Of a stretch of 64,000 nucleotides of DNA, positions 1 through 13,651 are shown piece by piece. A model generated the notes under the pieces. It had not been told where the DNA came from and made no database searches. It saw nothing but the letters and a program-made list of their open reading frames with translations. The stretch spans positions 62,001 through 126,000 of the forward strand of contig JAEUJN010000008.1 in NCBI GenBank assembly GCA_016794595.1. Direction: 5' to 3'. The stretch comes from Kineosporiaceae bacterium. GTDB taxonomy: Bacteria; Actinomycetota; Actinomycetes; Actinomycetales; Kineosporiaceae. The position numbers and the translations under genes are program-made. Position 1 is the stretch's first letter; every line of letters begins with the position of its first letter.

Positions 1-663
1 GCCGAGATCCAGGCGCAGATCCCGGTGGACGCCGCGATGCCCACGCTGGTCCGCGCGCTCGATGCCGCGGCGACGTCCGGGGGCGTGACGCTCTTGTCGG
101 TGACCCCGGGTGCGGCCTCGACCATGCAGATGCCCGGCCCGTCGCAGGCCAAGGCCGCCACCCCGGCGCCGTCTGCCGGTGCAGCGGGGGGGAGCGCGGC
201 CGGCGCCGCGGGCTCGACGGCTGCGGGCTCGACGGCCGCCGGGGCGACCCGGGTGATCCAGATCCCGATCGTGATCGAGAGTCGTGGTGCCTTCTTCCAG
301 CAGGTGCTGTTCCTGAAGAAGATCCAGACCGAGCTGACCCGGGTGCTGGCGATCTCGAACCTGCAGATGGCGATGGACGACAAGGACGCCGGGACCTCGG
401 CCTCGGCGACCCCGGTGACCATGACGCTGACCGGCCGGATCTTCGCCCTGCCGGACATGGCCGCCTCGTCCACCCGGTCCGCCGCGGGCACTGCCGCGGG
501 CGGCACCGGGACCTCCGCGTCCGGTGGCACGACGGCCACTCCACCGGCCACGTCACCGGCCACTCAGCCGGCCAGCGAGCCGGCCAACTCCGTGGCACCG
601 TCCGGGCAGACCGCGGCCATGCCCGGGGAGTCCAGCGTGACCCGAGGGGGACAGCTGTCATGA
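1..663 (+). CDS. PilO-like type IV pilus assembly protein, 5'-truncated
   Basis: The reading frame is open from base 1, so the N-terminus lies outside the window; about 220 residues are visible. The visible part has a folded segment rich in V/L/I (roughly residues 8-35), a low-complexity A/G/S/T linker with repeated AAGSTAAGST units, a second folded segment containing IQIPIVIES and FFQQVLFLKKIQTEL, and a long A/T/P/S-rich tail. The alternation of beta segments with the FFQQVLFLKKIQ-type helix resembles the periplasmic-like domain of PilO, the inner-membrane scaffold of type IV pili, and pilM-N-O-type genes are known beside aroC in several actinobacteria. The stop overlaps the next start (ATGA), so the two are one transcription unit. 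The family call is an inference from pattern and position; no catalytic motif exists to confirm it. Confidence 0.5.
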   Translation, partial: AEIQAQIPVDAAMPTLVRALDAAATSGGVTLLSVTPGAASTMQMPGPSQAKAATPAPSAGAAGGSAAGAAGSTAAGSTAAGATRVIQIPIVIESRGAFFQQVLFLKKIQTELTRVLAISNLQMAMDDKDAGTSASATPVTMTLTGRIFALPDMAASSTRSAAGTAAGGTGTSASGGTTATPPATSPATQPASEPANSVAPSGQTAAMPGESSVTRGGQLS

Positions 664-1406
664 CCGAGAGCTCCATGCCGGGCCACCCGGCGTCCGACGG
701 CACAGGGTTCCCCGGCCACCCGGGCGCAGCGGGGTACCCCGCACCGCCGACCGGTGACCCCGCCGGCCAGGCGCCCCAAGGGGGGCAGGCACCCTCGCGC
801 ACGATCAAGCCGGTCTACCTCGTGGCCGCCGGCGCGGGCGTCCTGCTCGCCGCCGGCGGGGTGGCCTATGCCGTCCTGGGCAACACCGCCGCCGAGCCCG
901 AGCCGTTCGTGGCCCCCAAACCGCGGACGAGTGCCTCGGCCTCGGCCACCCCGAGCAGCACGCTGGCCCTGGCCCCGGCGGTGCTGGCCACCCGGGACCC
1001 CTTCCCCAGCGTGGGGGCCACCGGGTCGAACGGGACGACCGGCACCACCGCTGCGGCCCCGGCGACGACCACCCTGGTCTCGACCACGACCTCGACCACG
1101 ACGCGCTACTCGACCACGACCCGGGTCTCCACCAGCACCACCACCCGGCACTCGACCACGACCGTGACCTCCACGGCGGCCGACAGCTCGCTCTATGTCT
1201 TCGTGGCCGACGTCACCGGTGCGGTCGCGACCCTGGTGGTCAACGACTCGGTGCCGGTGGCGCTGAACGCGAACGAGAGCATCGGCGGGGTGACCTTCGT
1301 CGAGACCGATCCGGGCGATGCCACCTGCGCGATGGTCAAGCTGTCCGGTGCCGACGACGCCTCCGCCACCTCGGTGTGTGAGGGCAAGTCCGCCAAGCTC
1401 GACTGA
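660..1406 (+). CDS. Membrane-anchored Thr/Ser-rich protein of the pilus-like operon
   Basis: This is a 248-residue protein of uncertain function. Residues 1-50 are Pro/Gly-rich and probably cytoplasmic, residues about 51-74 form one transmembrane helix, and the rest would lie outside. An RDPF motif near residue 121 is followed by a long Thr/Ser/Val stretch (about residues 135-175) and a C-terminal beta-rich domain starting at SSLYVFVADV with two cysteines. The RDPF-type motif followed by a small beta domain recalls PilP/GspC-like pilus proteins, and it sits directly after the PilO-like gene with a 4-base overlap, so a pilotin or scaffold role is a reasonable inference. It could also be an unrelated surface protein. 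The Thr tract may be a spacer or a glycosylation region. Confidence 0.5.
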   Translation: MTESSMPGHPASDGTGFPGHPGAAGYPAPPTGDPAGQAPQGGQAPSRTIKPVYLVAAGAGVLLAAGGVAYAVLGNTAAEPEPFVAPKPRTSASASATPSSTLALAPAVLATRDPFPSVGATGSNGTTGTTAAAPATTTLVSTTTSTTTRYSTTTRVSTSTTTRHSTTTVTSTAADSSLYVFVADVTGAVATLVVNDSVPVALNANESIGGVTFVETDPGDATCAMVKLSGADDASATSVCEGKSAKLD

Positions 1407-1418
1407 GCCCGGCGGCCT

Positions 1419-1440
1419 CACCCGGCCCTCGGGCCGGGTG
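1419..1440 (+). terminator. Stem-loop after the pilus-like operon
   Basis: A perfect 10-base inverted repeat (CACCCGGCCC / GGGCCGGGTG) with a 2-base centre lies 12 bases after the stop codon at 1406 and before aroC. There is no U-tract, which is usual for actinobacterial terminators. It separates the pilus-like unit from the aro genes. Confidence 0.55.
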
Positions 1441-1463
1441 GGCTCGCGGGTCGGTGCTCATGG

Positions 1464-1469
1464 CAGGAT
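1464..1469 (+). promoter_or_regulatory. Candidate -10 box of leaderless aroC
   Basis: CAGGAT ends exactly 6 bases before the aroC ATG at 1476 and no Shine-Dalgarno sequence is present. The same spacing and hexamer occur upstream of hisI, and similar boxes precede five other genes of this window, which suggests a leaderless transcript. Confidence 0.4.
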
Positions 1470-1475
1470 CGAGCC

Positions 1476-2675
1476 ATGTTGCGCTGGCTGACCGCGGGTG
1501 AGTCGCACGGACCCGCCCTGATCGGCGTACTCGAGGGACTGCCCGCCGGGGTACGCATCACCACCACCGACCTGGACCGGGCCCTGCACCGGCGGCGTCT
1601 CGGCTACGGCCGAGGCGCCCGGATGGCCTTCGAGGCGGACGCGGTCCGGATGATCGGCGGGGTGCGTCACGGCCTCACCCAGGGTGGCCCGGTGGCCATC
1701 GAGGTGGGCAACTCCGAGTGGCCGAAGTGGCAGACCGTGATGGCCGCCGACCCGGTGGACGCCGAACTGCTGGCCGCGCAGGCGCGCAACGCCCCGCTGA
1801 CCCGGCCGCGTCCGGGCCATGCGGATCTGGTCGGGATGCAGAAGTACGGATTCGACGACGCCCGGCCGGTGCTGGAGCGAGCCTCCGCCCGGGAGACCGC
1901 CGCCCGAGTGGCCCTGGGAGCGGTGGCCGAGGCGTTCCTGGCCCAGGCGGCCGGGATCGGCCTGGTCAGCCACACCGTGGCCATCGGTCCGGTGTCGGTA
2001 CCGCAGGACGCACCCTGGCCGGCCCCTCAGGACGGCGATGCCCTGGACGCCGACCCGGTGCGGTGCTGGCATCCGGTCACCAGCGCCGCGATGGTCAGTG
2101 AGATCGACGACTGCCGCAAGGCCGGGGACACCCTCGGCGGGGTGGTCGAGGTGCTGGCCTACGGGCTGCCGCCCGGCCTGGGATCCCACGTGCACTGGGA
2201 CCGCCGGCTGGACGCCCGGCTGGCCGCGGCGCTGATGGGCATCCAGGCGATCAAGGGGGTCGAGGTCGGCGACGGCTTCCGGACGGCGGCTCGGCGGGGG
2301 TCGGCCGCGCACGACGAGATCGAACGCTCCGGGGCCACCCTCGCGCGCAGGACCGGTCGGGCCGGCGGCACCGAGGGCGGGATGTCGACCGGTGACCCGC
2401 TGCGGGTCCGGGCCGCGATGAAGCCGATCTCGACGGTGCCGCGGGCGCTGGACACCGTCGACGTGGCAACCGGGCAGGCAGCGGTGGCCATCAACCAGCG
2501 CTCCGACGTGTGTGCCGTCCCGGCGGCGGGAGTGGTGGCGCAGGCGATGGTGGCCCTGGCGCTGGCCGACGCCGTGGTGGAGAAGTTCGGCGGGGACTCG
2601 GTGAGCGAGACCGCGCGCAACCTGCGGGGGTACCTGGATGCTCTGCCCGAGCTGCTCCGCCCCCACCCGGCGTGA
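1476..2675 (+). CDS. aroC: Chorismate synthase
   Basis: AroC converts 5-enolpyruvylshikimate 3-phosphate to chorismate using reduced FMN, the last step of the shikimate pathway and the source of aromatic amino acids. The 399-residue protein has the family signatures GESHG (8-12), GRGARM (45-50), RPGHAD (112-117) and [12 protein letters not shown] (135-146). Full length is normal. The ATG at 1476 follows a -10-like CAGGAT by 6 bases, so translation may be leaderless. The stop overlaps the first possible aroK start (GTGA), and aroB follows, giving an aroC-aroK-aroB operon. Its chorismate is the substrate of trpE further along the window. Confidence 0.97.
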   Translation: MLRWLTAGESHGPALIGVLEGLPAGVRITTTDLDRALHRRRLGYGRGARMAFEADAVRMIGGVRHGLTQGGPVAIEVGNSEWPKWQTVMAADPVDAELLAAQARNAPLTRPRPGHADLVGMQKYGFDDARPVLERASARETAARVALGAVAEAFLAQAAGIGLVSHTVAIGPVSVPQDAPWPAPQDGDALDADPVRCWHPVTSAAMVSEIDDCRKAGDTLGGVVEVLAYGLPPGLGSHVHWDRRLDARLAAALMGIQAIKGVEVGDGFRTAARRGSAAHDEIERSGATLARRTGRAGGTEGGMSTGDPLRVRAAMKPISTVPRALDTVDVATGQAAVAINQRSDVCAVPAAGVVAQAMVALALADAVVEKFGGDSVSETARNLRGYLDALPELLRPHPA

Positions 2676-3274
2676 CCGGGCCGATGCCGACCGGGCCGAT
2701 GCCGACCGGGCTGATGCCGAACGGGCTGGTGCTGACCGGGCTCCCGGGGTCGGGGGCCTCGTCGGTGGCGCGGGTGCTCGGCGCTCGCCACGGCCTGCCG
2801 GTCCACGACACCGACCGGGAGGTCGAGACCCGGCTGGGCGCCGCGGCGTCCGACATCTTCGTCCGGCAGGGGGAGCAGGCCTTTCGCGAGGCCGAGCGAG
2901 TGGTGGCGCTCGAGCTGCTGGCCCGCACGGTCGGTGATCGCGCCGGTGAGGGGCGAGAGCCGGCGGTCGTGGTCGTGGGCGGCGGGGCGGTGGCGCAGCA
3001 GGCGGTGGCCGAGGCCCTGCGCGCGGCGGCGGCGACCGGCGTCCCGGTGGTGTTCCTCGATGTCGCCCTGCCGGACGCCGCCCGCAGACTCGGCCTGCTG
3101 GGCGCGGCGCCGGCGGGTCTGGGCAGTCCGCGGGCGCTCTGGCAGCGGTTGGCCGACCAGCGCCGCGCGGCGTGTCGGGCCGTGGCCTCCGTGGTGGTGG
3201 CCACGGACGGCATCGGCGTCGACGAGGTCGCCGATCGGGTGGAGGAATCGAGCGGGACGGAGGCGGACAGGTGA
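2672..3274 (+). CDS. aroK: Shikimate kinase-like protein with altered ATP site
   Basis: Shikimate kinase phosphorylates shikimate with ATP. The GTG at 2672 overlaps the aroC stop and gives 200 residues; ATG codons at 2684, 2699 and 2714 are alternatives inside a 15-base tandem repeat. Substrate-side motifs are intact: HDTD, GEQAFRE, VVGGGAV, and an Arg in CRAVAS. The ATP side is not: the P-loop reads GLPGSGASS (23-31), so the Walker A lysine is Ala29, and the lid segment where Mycobacterium AroK has its ATP-contacting arginine (VRPLL) reads [13 protein letters not shown] with no arginine. Position between aroC and aroB makes the family call firm, but catalytic activity is doubtful. The organism may carry another shikimate kinase, or this protein may bind shikimate without phosphorylating it. 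Confidence 0.85.
   Translation: MTGPMPTGPMPTGLMPNGLVLTGLPGSGASSVARVLGARHGLPVHDTDREVETRLGAAASDIFVRQGEQAFREAERVVALELLARTVGDRAGEGREPAVVVVGGGAVAQQAVAEALRAAAATGVPVVFLDVALPDAARRLGLLGAAPAGLGSPRALWQRLADQRRAACRAVASVVVATDGIGVDEVADRVEESSGTEADR
2681..2725 (+). repeat. 15-base tandem repeat spanning possible aroK starts
   Basis: Three consecutive 15-base units, the first two identical (CCGATGCCGACCGGG) and the third with two changes, each carry an in-frame ATG. They encode [14 protein letters not shown], a segment not found in normal shikimate kinases. The repeat may vary in copy number without disturbing the frame and leaves the true start ambiguous. Confidence 0.7.
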
Positions 3275-4365
3275 AGCGGATCCGGGTCGGGGGAGCACTG
3301 CCGGGGGAGTCCGCCGACCAGCCGGGCTACGACGTCATCGTCGGTCACGGCCTGATCGGCCAGCTGCCCCAGCTGGTCGACGGGGCACGGCGGGTGCTGG
3401 TGCTGCACGCCCGGGCGGTGGCCGAGACCGCGAACCAGGCGGTGGAGCGGTTGCGGCAGGCCGGTCACGAGGTGCACGCCCGAGTGCTGCCGGACGCCGA
3501 GTCGGCCAAGACCGCCGACGTCCTGATCGACTGCTGGCGGGTGCTGGGCCAGGCGTCGTTCACCCGCACCGACGCCGTGGTCTCGGTCGGCGGCGGGGCG
3601 GTGACCGACCTGGCCGGCTTCGTGGCGGCGACCTGGTTGCGCGGCGTCCGGGTGGTGCACCTGCCGACGACCCTGCTGGCGATGGTGGACGCCGCCGTGG
3701 GGGGCAAGACGGGGATCAACACGGCCGAGGGCAAGAACCTGGTCGGGGCGTTCCACCCCCCGGGTGGGGTGCTGTGCGATCTCGAGACCCTGACCACGCT
3801 GCCGCGCGCCGATCTCGCGGCCGGGATGGCCGAGGTGGTCAAGGCCGGCTTCATCGCCGACCCCGCGATCCTGCGCCTGATCGAGAGCGAGCCCGAGCGG
3901 GCCCTGACGGTCGGTTCGGAGGTGTTGGCGGAGTTGGTGCACCGGGCGATCGCGGTCAAGGCGGACGTGGTCACCCAGGACCTGAGGGAGTCCTCGCTGC
4001 GGGAGATCCTCAACTACGGGCACACGTTCGCGCACGCCGTGGAGCAGGTCTCCGGGTACACCTGGAGGCACGGCGACGCTGTGGCCATCGGGATGGTCTT
4101 CGCCGCCGAGCTGGGGCTGCTGGCCGAGCGGACGCCGCCCGAGCTGGTTCCCCGTCACCGCGAGGTCCTGGGTGCGCTCGGGTTGCCGATCCGTTACGAG
4201 GGCGCCTGCTGGTCGGACCTGATGGCCGCCATGGGCCGCGACAAGAAGACCCGCGGGGCGACCCTGCGGTTCGTCGTCCTGGACGACGTGGCGCGCCCGG
4301 GACGCCTGGTCGGCCCCTCGCCGGAGCTGCTGGCCGCGGCGTACGAGCGGGTGTGCGCCCGGTAG
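3271..4365 (+). CDS. aroB: 3-dehydroquinate synthase
   Basis: AroB cyclises DAHP to 3-dehydroquinate with NAD+ and a divalent metal, the second step of the shikimate pathway. The GTG at 3271 overlaps the aroK stop (GTGA) and has a purine-rich GGAGG-type site just upstream; it yields 364 residues, the usual size. Visible motifs are SVGGGAVTD (105-113, NAD binding), PTTLLAMVDAAVGGKTGIN (132-150, the family signature), the metal ligand Glu in GMAEVVKAG (about 188) and the NYGHTFAH metal/substrate motif near residue 250. Nothing unusual is seen. It closes the aro operon. Confidence 0.96.
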   Translation: MKRIRVGGALPGESADQPGYDVIVGHGLIGQLPQLVDGARRVLVLHARAVAETANQAVERLRQAGHEVHARVLPDAESAKTADVLIDCWRVLGQASFTRTDAVVSVGGGAVTDLAGFVAATWLRGVRVVHLPTTLLAMVDAAVGGKTGINTAEGKNLVGAFHPPGGVLCDLETLTTLPRADLAAGMAEVVKAGFIADPAILRLIESEPERALTVGSEVLAELVHRAIAVKADVVTQDLRESSLREILNYGHTFAHAVEQVSGYTWRHGDAVAIGMVFAAELGLLAERTPPELVPRHREVLGALGLPIRYEGACWSDLMAAMGRDKKTRGATLRFVVLDDVARPGRLVGPSPELLAAAYERVCAR

Positions 4366-4463
4366 CATGGGCGGCCGGTCCGGACCGGTGACGCCGGCGC
4401 GCGCGAGGCGCACCGACCGGTCTGTCCACTCCAGACCCCTACCCCAGTGCGAAGGCAGCGATC

Positions 4464-5024
4464 GTGGCCACGACGAACGACCTGAAGAACGGATTGGTGC
4501 TCAACCTCGACGGCCAGCTCTGGTCGGTGGTGGAGTTCCAGCACGTCAAGCCCGGCAAGGGGGGCGCCTTCGTGCGCACCAAGCTCAAGAACGTGCTCTC
4601 GGGCAAGGTCGTGGACAAGACCTTCAACGCCGGGACCAAGGTCGACACCGCCACCGTCGACAAGCGGGACATGCAGTTCCTGTACAAGGACGGTGAGGAC
4701 TTCGTCTTCATGGACTCCTCGACCTATGACCAGTTGCACGTCTCGGGGTCGACGGTCGGTGAGGCGGCGAACTTCCTGCTGGAGAACCAGGAGGCGATCG
4801 TCGCGGTCCACGACGGCACGCCGCTGTACATCGAACTGCCCACCTCGGTGGTGCTCGAGATCACCTACACCGAGCCGGGCCTGCAGGGCGACCGCTCGAC
4901 CGGCGGCACCAAGCCGGCCACGGTCGAGACCGGCTACGAGATCCAGGTGCCGCTGTTCCTGGAGGCCGGGACCAAGGTGAAGGTGGACACCCGGACCGGG
5001 GACTACCTCGGCCGCGTCAACTGA
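4464..5024 (+). CDS. efp: Elongation factor P
   Basis: EF-P binds between the ribosomal P and E sites and relieves stalling at polyproline stretches, which are frequent in this proline-rich genome. The 186-residue protein has the three-domain EF-P layout, with the KPGKGGAF loop at residues 29-36; Lys32 is the tip residue that is modified in other phyla. No modification enzyme (EpmA, YmfI, EarP) is seen here, and actinobacterial EF-Ps with this PGKGG loop are thought to work with an unmodified lysine. The GTG start at 4464 follows a 98-base gap after aroB that contains a 14-base palindrome (4375-4388). nusB follows 13 bases after the stop. Confidence 0.97.
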   Translation: MATTNDLKNGLVLNLDGQLWSVVEFQHVKPGKGGAFVRTKLKNVLSGKVVDKTFNAGTKVDTATVDKRDMQFLYKDGEDFVFMDSSTYDQLHVSGSTVGEAANFLLENQEAIVAVHDGTPLYIELPTSVVLEITYTEPGLQGDRSTGGTKPATVETGYEIQVPLFLEAGTKVKVDTRTGDYLGRVN

Positions 5025-5037
5025 GCGCCGCGGCCAC

Positions 5038-5445
5038 ATGAGCGCACGGGGTAAGGCGCGCAAGCGGGCCCTGGACCTGCTGTACGAGGCGGACATCCGC
5101 TCGGTGCCGGTGGCGGGCCTGCTGGCCGAGCGGCCGGTCCCGGTGTCCGCGTCCGGGTACACCACGCAGATCGTCGAGGGAGTGCTCGCGCGCTCGGCCC
5201 GGATCGACGAGTTGCTGTCGACCTATGCCGTGGGCTGGACGTTGGACCGGATGCCCGCGGTCGACCGGGCGATCCTCCGGATCGGCGCCTGGGAGCTGCT
5301 GTACAACGACGAGGTGCCGGACGCCGTCGCGATCGACGAGGCGGTGCGGCTGGCGACCGAACTGTCGACCGACGACTCGCCGTCGTTCGTCAACGGACTG
5401 CTGGCCCGGTTGCTGGAAGTGAGGGAATCCTCACCACGCGGTTGA
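5038..5445 (+). CDS. nusB: Transcription antitermination factor NusB
   Basis: NusB joins NusE (S10) on boxA RNA to prevent early termination in rRNA operons. The 135-residue all-helical protein begins MSARGKARKRALDLLYEAD, the typical NusB start with its basic RNA-binding face, and contains DRAILRIGAWELLY and SFVNGLLARLL, both hallmarks of the fold. It is co-directional with efp and probably cotranscribed. A strong stem-loop begins at its own stop codon and separates it from the convergent bldD gene. Confidence 0.95.
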   Translation: MSARGKARKRALDLLYEADIRSVPVAGLLAERPVPVSASGYTTQIVEGVLARSARIDELLSTYAVGWTLDRMPAVDRAILRIGAWELLYNDEVPDAVAIDEAVRLATELSTDDSPSFVNGLLARLLEVRESSPRG

Positions 5446-5487
5446 GGGCGGCACGGGCAGTGACAATCCTGCCTCGTGCCGCCCTCA
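5443..5487. terminator. Bidirectional terminator between nusB and bldD
   Basis: A long stem formed by TGAGGGCGGCACG (5443-5455) and CGTGCCGCCCTCA (5475-5487), extended inward by GGCAG/CTGCC with one bulged T, has a loop of 8 bases. It includes the nusB stop codon and ends 8 bases before the bldD stop, so it can serve both convergent genes. Confidence 0.75.
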
Positions 5488-5494
5488 CCGAGGG

Positions 5495-5992
5495 TCACTC
5501 CTCCGCGGCCACCGCACGCCGGGCGTCGGCGTTGAGCACGCCCCAGGCGATCAGCTGCTCCGCCAGCACGGCCGGCGGGACGTCGTAGATCACGGCCAGG
5601 GTGCGCAGATCGTCCGTGCGGATCGAGAGCACCTTGCCGTTGTAGTCGCCGCGCTGGCCCTGGATGGTCGCGGCGTACCGGGCGAGTGGTCCGGCCTTCT
5701 CGGCGGGAACCGATTGCAGACGCTCGAGGTCGAGCACGAGCTTCGGCGGCGGTTCGCTGCTGCCCGTGGGTGCAGCATCGGGGAGCAATGCCTGGACGGG
5801 GACGCCGTAGAAGTCCGCCAGCTCGGCGAGCCGCTGAACCGTGACGGCACGGTCTCCACGCTCGTAGGAGCCGACGACGACCGCCTTCCAGCGGCCCTCG
5901 GACTTCTCCTCGACACCGTGCAAGGACAAACCCTGCTGGGTGCGAATGGCGCGGAGTCGGGCACCCAGTGCCCGTGCGTAATCGGAGGCCAT
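5495..5992 (-). CDS. bldD: Developmental regulator BldD (c-di-GMP-responsive repressor)
   Basis: BldD is the actinobacterial master repressor of sporulation/development genes; a tetramer of cyclic di-GMP dimerises its C-terminal domain so that it can bind DNA. The 165-residue form starting at 5992 matches the length of known BldD. An HTH_XRE domain occupies about residues 8-70, including GLSLHGVEEKS and VVVGSYERGDRAVTVQRL. The C-terminal c-di-GMP motif RGD-x8-RxxD is intact (RGD 114-116, RTDD 125-128). A longer in-frame start at 6052 is unlikely, since the added residues are basic and unlike the family. A GTGA-TGG-TCAC inverted repeat immediately upstream suggests autoregulation. Confidence 0.95.
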   Translation of the reverse strand: MASDYARALGARLRAIRTQQGLSLHGVEEKSEGRWKAVVVGSYERGDRAVTVQRLAELADFYGVPVQALLPDAAPTGSSEPPPKLVLDLERLQSVPAEKAGPLARYAATIQGQRGDYNGKVLSIRTDDLRTLAVIYDVPPAVLAEQLIAWGVLNADARRAVAAEE

Positions 5993-5995
5993 GCG

Positions 5996-6006
5996 GTGAT
6001 GGTCAC
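5996..6006 (-). promoter_or_regulatory. Possible BldD operator at its own start
   Basis: GTGATGGTCAC forms a GTGA-N3-TCAC inverted repeat 4-14 bases before the bldD start codon, and resembles the AGTGA-N-TCAC pattern described for BldD targets. GATAACT at 6011-6017 on the minus strand could be the -10 box, which would place the operator at the transcription start. The rest of the 313-base gap to pyrR (5993-6305) holds a second TCAC-N5-GTGA arrangement near 6063-6075, the pyr promoter region, and no supported gene. Confidence 0.35.
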
Positions 6007-6245
6007 GGAGAGTTATCGTCCCCGTCAAGCGGGATCGCCGAAGTTCACGCATCGAATCTCGATCACCTGCGGTGAACGGCTGGTTTTGTCCCGCTTGTGG
6101 TCACCCGATGGAACCAACGCCCCCAGGAGCTCCGGACACCGCCCGTCAAGGCTCCCCCGGGGCATCCCGCCCAGGGGTGGTGCAGCTCACCGGGTCCGGA
6201 CGGCGGGGGTGGGGGATCGACCCCGGCCGGCGGTGGGGCCGCTGG

Positions 6246-7818
<1,573 letters not shown>

Positions 7819-7822
<4 letters not shown>

Positions 7823-9132
7823 GCCACGATTCGCTGCTGCTGAGCGGGGCGGCGTGGTTCGGCCCGGACGGCACGGCCCGCGCGGGGGACGTCCTGATCC
7901 AGGCCGGTCGGATCAGCGAGGTGGGCCGCGTCGCGGCGCCCTCCGGCACCGAACGGGTGGACGCCGACGGGCTGGTGCTGCTGCCCGGGTTCGTCGATCT
8001 GCACACCCACCTGCGCGAACCGGGCCGCGAGGACGCCGAGACGATCGCCTCCGGGTCCCGGGCGGCGGCCGCCGGCGGGTTCACCGCCGTCCTGGCCATG
8101 GCCAACACCTCGCCGGTCACCGACACCGGCGAGGCGGCCGAGCGGGTGCTCGACCTGGGCCGGCTGGCCGGGCTGGTCGACGTGGTCCCGGTGGGGGCGG
8201 TCACCAAGGACCTCGCGGGTGCCGAGCTCGCCGAACTCGCCCTCATGCACCGCAGCCGGGCTCGGGTGACGGTGTTCTCCGACGACGGCCGGTGCGTCGG
8301 CGACCCGCGGGTCATGCGCCGGGCGCTGGAGTACATCCGGGCGTTCGGGGGCGTGATCTCCCAGCACAGCCAGGACCCCGACCTGGCCGGGCCGCAGGCC
8401 TGTTGCCACGAGGGCGAGCTGTCCGGGCGGTTGGGGCTGCCCGGCTGGCCCCCGGTGGCCGAGGCGAGCATCATCGCCCGGGACGTCATGCTCGCCGAGC
8501 ACACCGGCTCGCGGGTGCACGTGGCCCACGTGAGTACGGCCGAGGGGTTGGACGTCGTGCGCTGGGCCAAGGCGCGCGGGGTCGCGGTCACCGCCGAGGT
8601 CACCCCGCACCATCTCGCCCTCGGAACCGAGCTGCTGGCGAGCTACGACCCGGTCTACAAGGTCAACCCCCCGCTGCGTCCGACCGAGCACCAGGAGGCG
8701 CTGCGCGAGGGACTGGTCGACGGCACGATCGATGCCGTCGCGACCGACCATGCCCCCCACGCCCGGCACGACAAGGAGCACGCCTTCGTGGACGCCGCGT
8801 TCGGCATGCTCGGCCTGGAGACGGCCTTCGCCGTGGTGCACGACCTGTTGGTGCGCACCGGGCGGATGAGCTGGGCCGACCTGGCCCGGGTGATGTCGAT
8901 CGCCCCGGCCCGGATCGCCTCCCTCGGCGAGCACGGCCGCCCCATCGCGGTGGGCGAGCCGGCCAACCTGGTGTTGGTCGACCCGGCGGCCGGCCTCACC
9001 GTCGACCGCGACAGTTCCCAGTCCCTGTCGCGCAACAACCCGTGGCACGCCCGGTCCTTCACCGGTGCGGTCCACCTGACGATCCTGCGTGGCCGCCCGA
9101 CCGCGCGTGAGGGAGTGCCCACCGCATGCTGA
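7819..9132 (+). CDS. pyrC: Dihydroorotase
   Basis: PyrC cyclises carbamoyl aspartate to dihydroorotate. The GTG at 7819 overlaps the pyrB stop; the product has 437 residues, the size of the Gram-positive class I enzyme. The metal-binding HTHLREPG begins at His62, VFSDDGRCV and VAHVST follow, and the C-terminal signature is ATDHAPH near residue 310. The C-terminus has [12 protein letters not shown], a conserved closing segment. The last codons overlap the carA ATG at 9126. Unlike several related operons, no small membrane-protein gene lies between pyrC and carA. Confidence 0.97.
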
Positions 9133-10261
9133 CCACCCGCGACCCGGCCGCCCTGGTGCTCGAGGACGGCCGCACCTGGATCGGCCACGCCTACGGCGCA
9201 ACGGGTTCCACCCTCGGTGAGGCCGTGTTCGCCACCGGGATGAGCGGCTACCAGGAGACGCTGACCGACCCGTCCTACCACCGCCAGATCGTGGTGATGA
9301 CCGCTCCGCACATCGGCAACACCGGCATGAACGACGAGGACGGCGAGTCGGGGCGGATCTGGGTCGCCGGGTACGTGGTGCGTGACCCTGCGCGCCGTGC
9401 CTCGAACTGGCGCGCCCGGCGGGAGCTGGCCGAGGACCTGGTCGGCGCCGGGGTGGTCGGCATCAGCGGGATCGACACCCGCGCGGTGACCCGTCACCTG
9501 CGCGAGCGCGGGGCGATGCGGGCGGGCATCTTCTCCGGCGAGGCGTTCGGTGCGGGCGTGAGCACGGCCGAACTGCTGGCCAGGGTGCGCTCGGCCCCAC
9601 CGATGGCCGGCGCCGACCTGGCCGGTGAGGTGAGCACTCCCGAGCCGTACGTGATCCCGGCGGTGGGAGCCACCCGGTGGCGCGTGGCCGCGGTCGACCT
9701 CGGGATCAAGGCGATGACGCCGCGTTTGATGGCCGCTCGGGGGATCGAGGTGCACGTGGTGCCCTCCTCCTCGACGATCGCCGACCTCGAGGCGCTCTCC
9801 CCGGACGGGGTGTTCTTCAGCAACGGTCCGGGGGACCCGGGGGCTGCGGTCGGTCCGGTGCGGCTGTTGGGTGAGGTACTCGCCCGGCGGATCCCGTTCT
9901 TCGGCATCTGCTTCGGCAACCAGATCCTGGGCCGGGCCCTGGGCCGGGGCACCTACAAGTTGGGCTACGGGCACCGGGGGATCAACCAGCCGGTGATGGA
10001 CCGGGCCACCGGCAGGGTCGAGGTCACGGCGCACAACCACGGCTTCGCGGTGGATGCGCCCCTGGAGAACCCGTTCGAGACCCCGTTCGGGGCGGCCGAG
10101 GTGAGCCATGTGGGGCTCAACGACGGTGTGGTGGAAGGGCTCCGGTGCCTGGACGTGCCGGCGTTCTCGGTGCAGTACCACCCGGAGGCCGCCGCCGGTC
10201 CGCACGACTCGGCCTACCTGTTCGATCGCTTCGCGGACCTGATGACGGGAGCAACTCGCTG

Positions 10262-10262
<1 letters not shown>
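9126..10262 (+). CDS. carA: Carbamoyl phosphate synthase, glutaminase subunit
   Basis: CarA hydrolyses glutamine and channels ammonia to CarB to make carbamoyl phosphate for UMP and arginine synthesis. The 378-residue protein has an N-terminal CPSase_sm domain (about 1-150, including [14 protein letters not shown] and [12 protein letters not shown]) and a class I glutamine amidotransferase domain with the nucleophile Cys262 in FGICFGNQ, and His352/Glu354 in [10 protein letters not shown]. The triad is complete. The ATG overlaps the pyrC stop by 7 bases and the stop overlaps the carB ATG. Confidence 0.97.

Positions 10263-13647
<3,385 letters not shown>

Positions 13648-13651
<4 letters not shown>

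Noticed and set aside
4375-4388. CCGGTCCGGACCGG palindrome after aroB as a terminator
   Set aside because: Too short and without a loop to be convincing in this GC-rich context.
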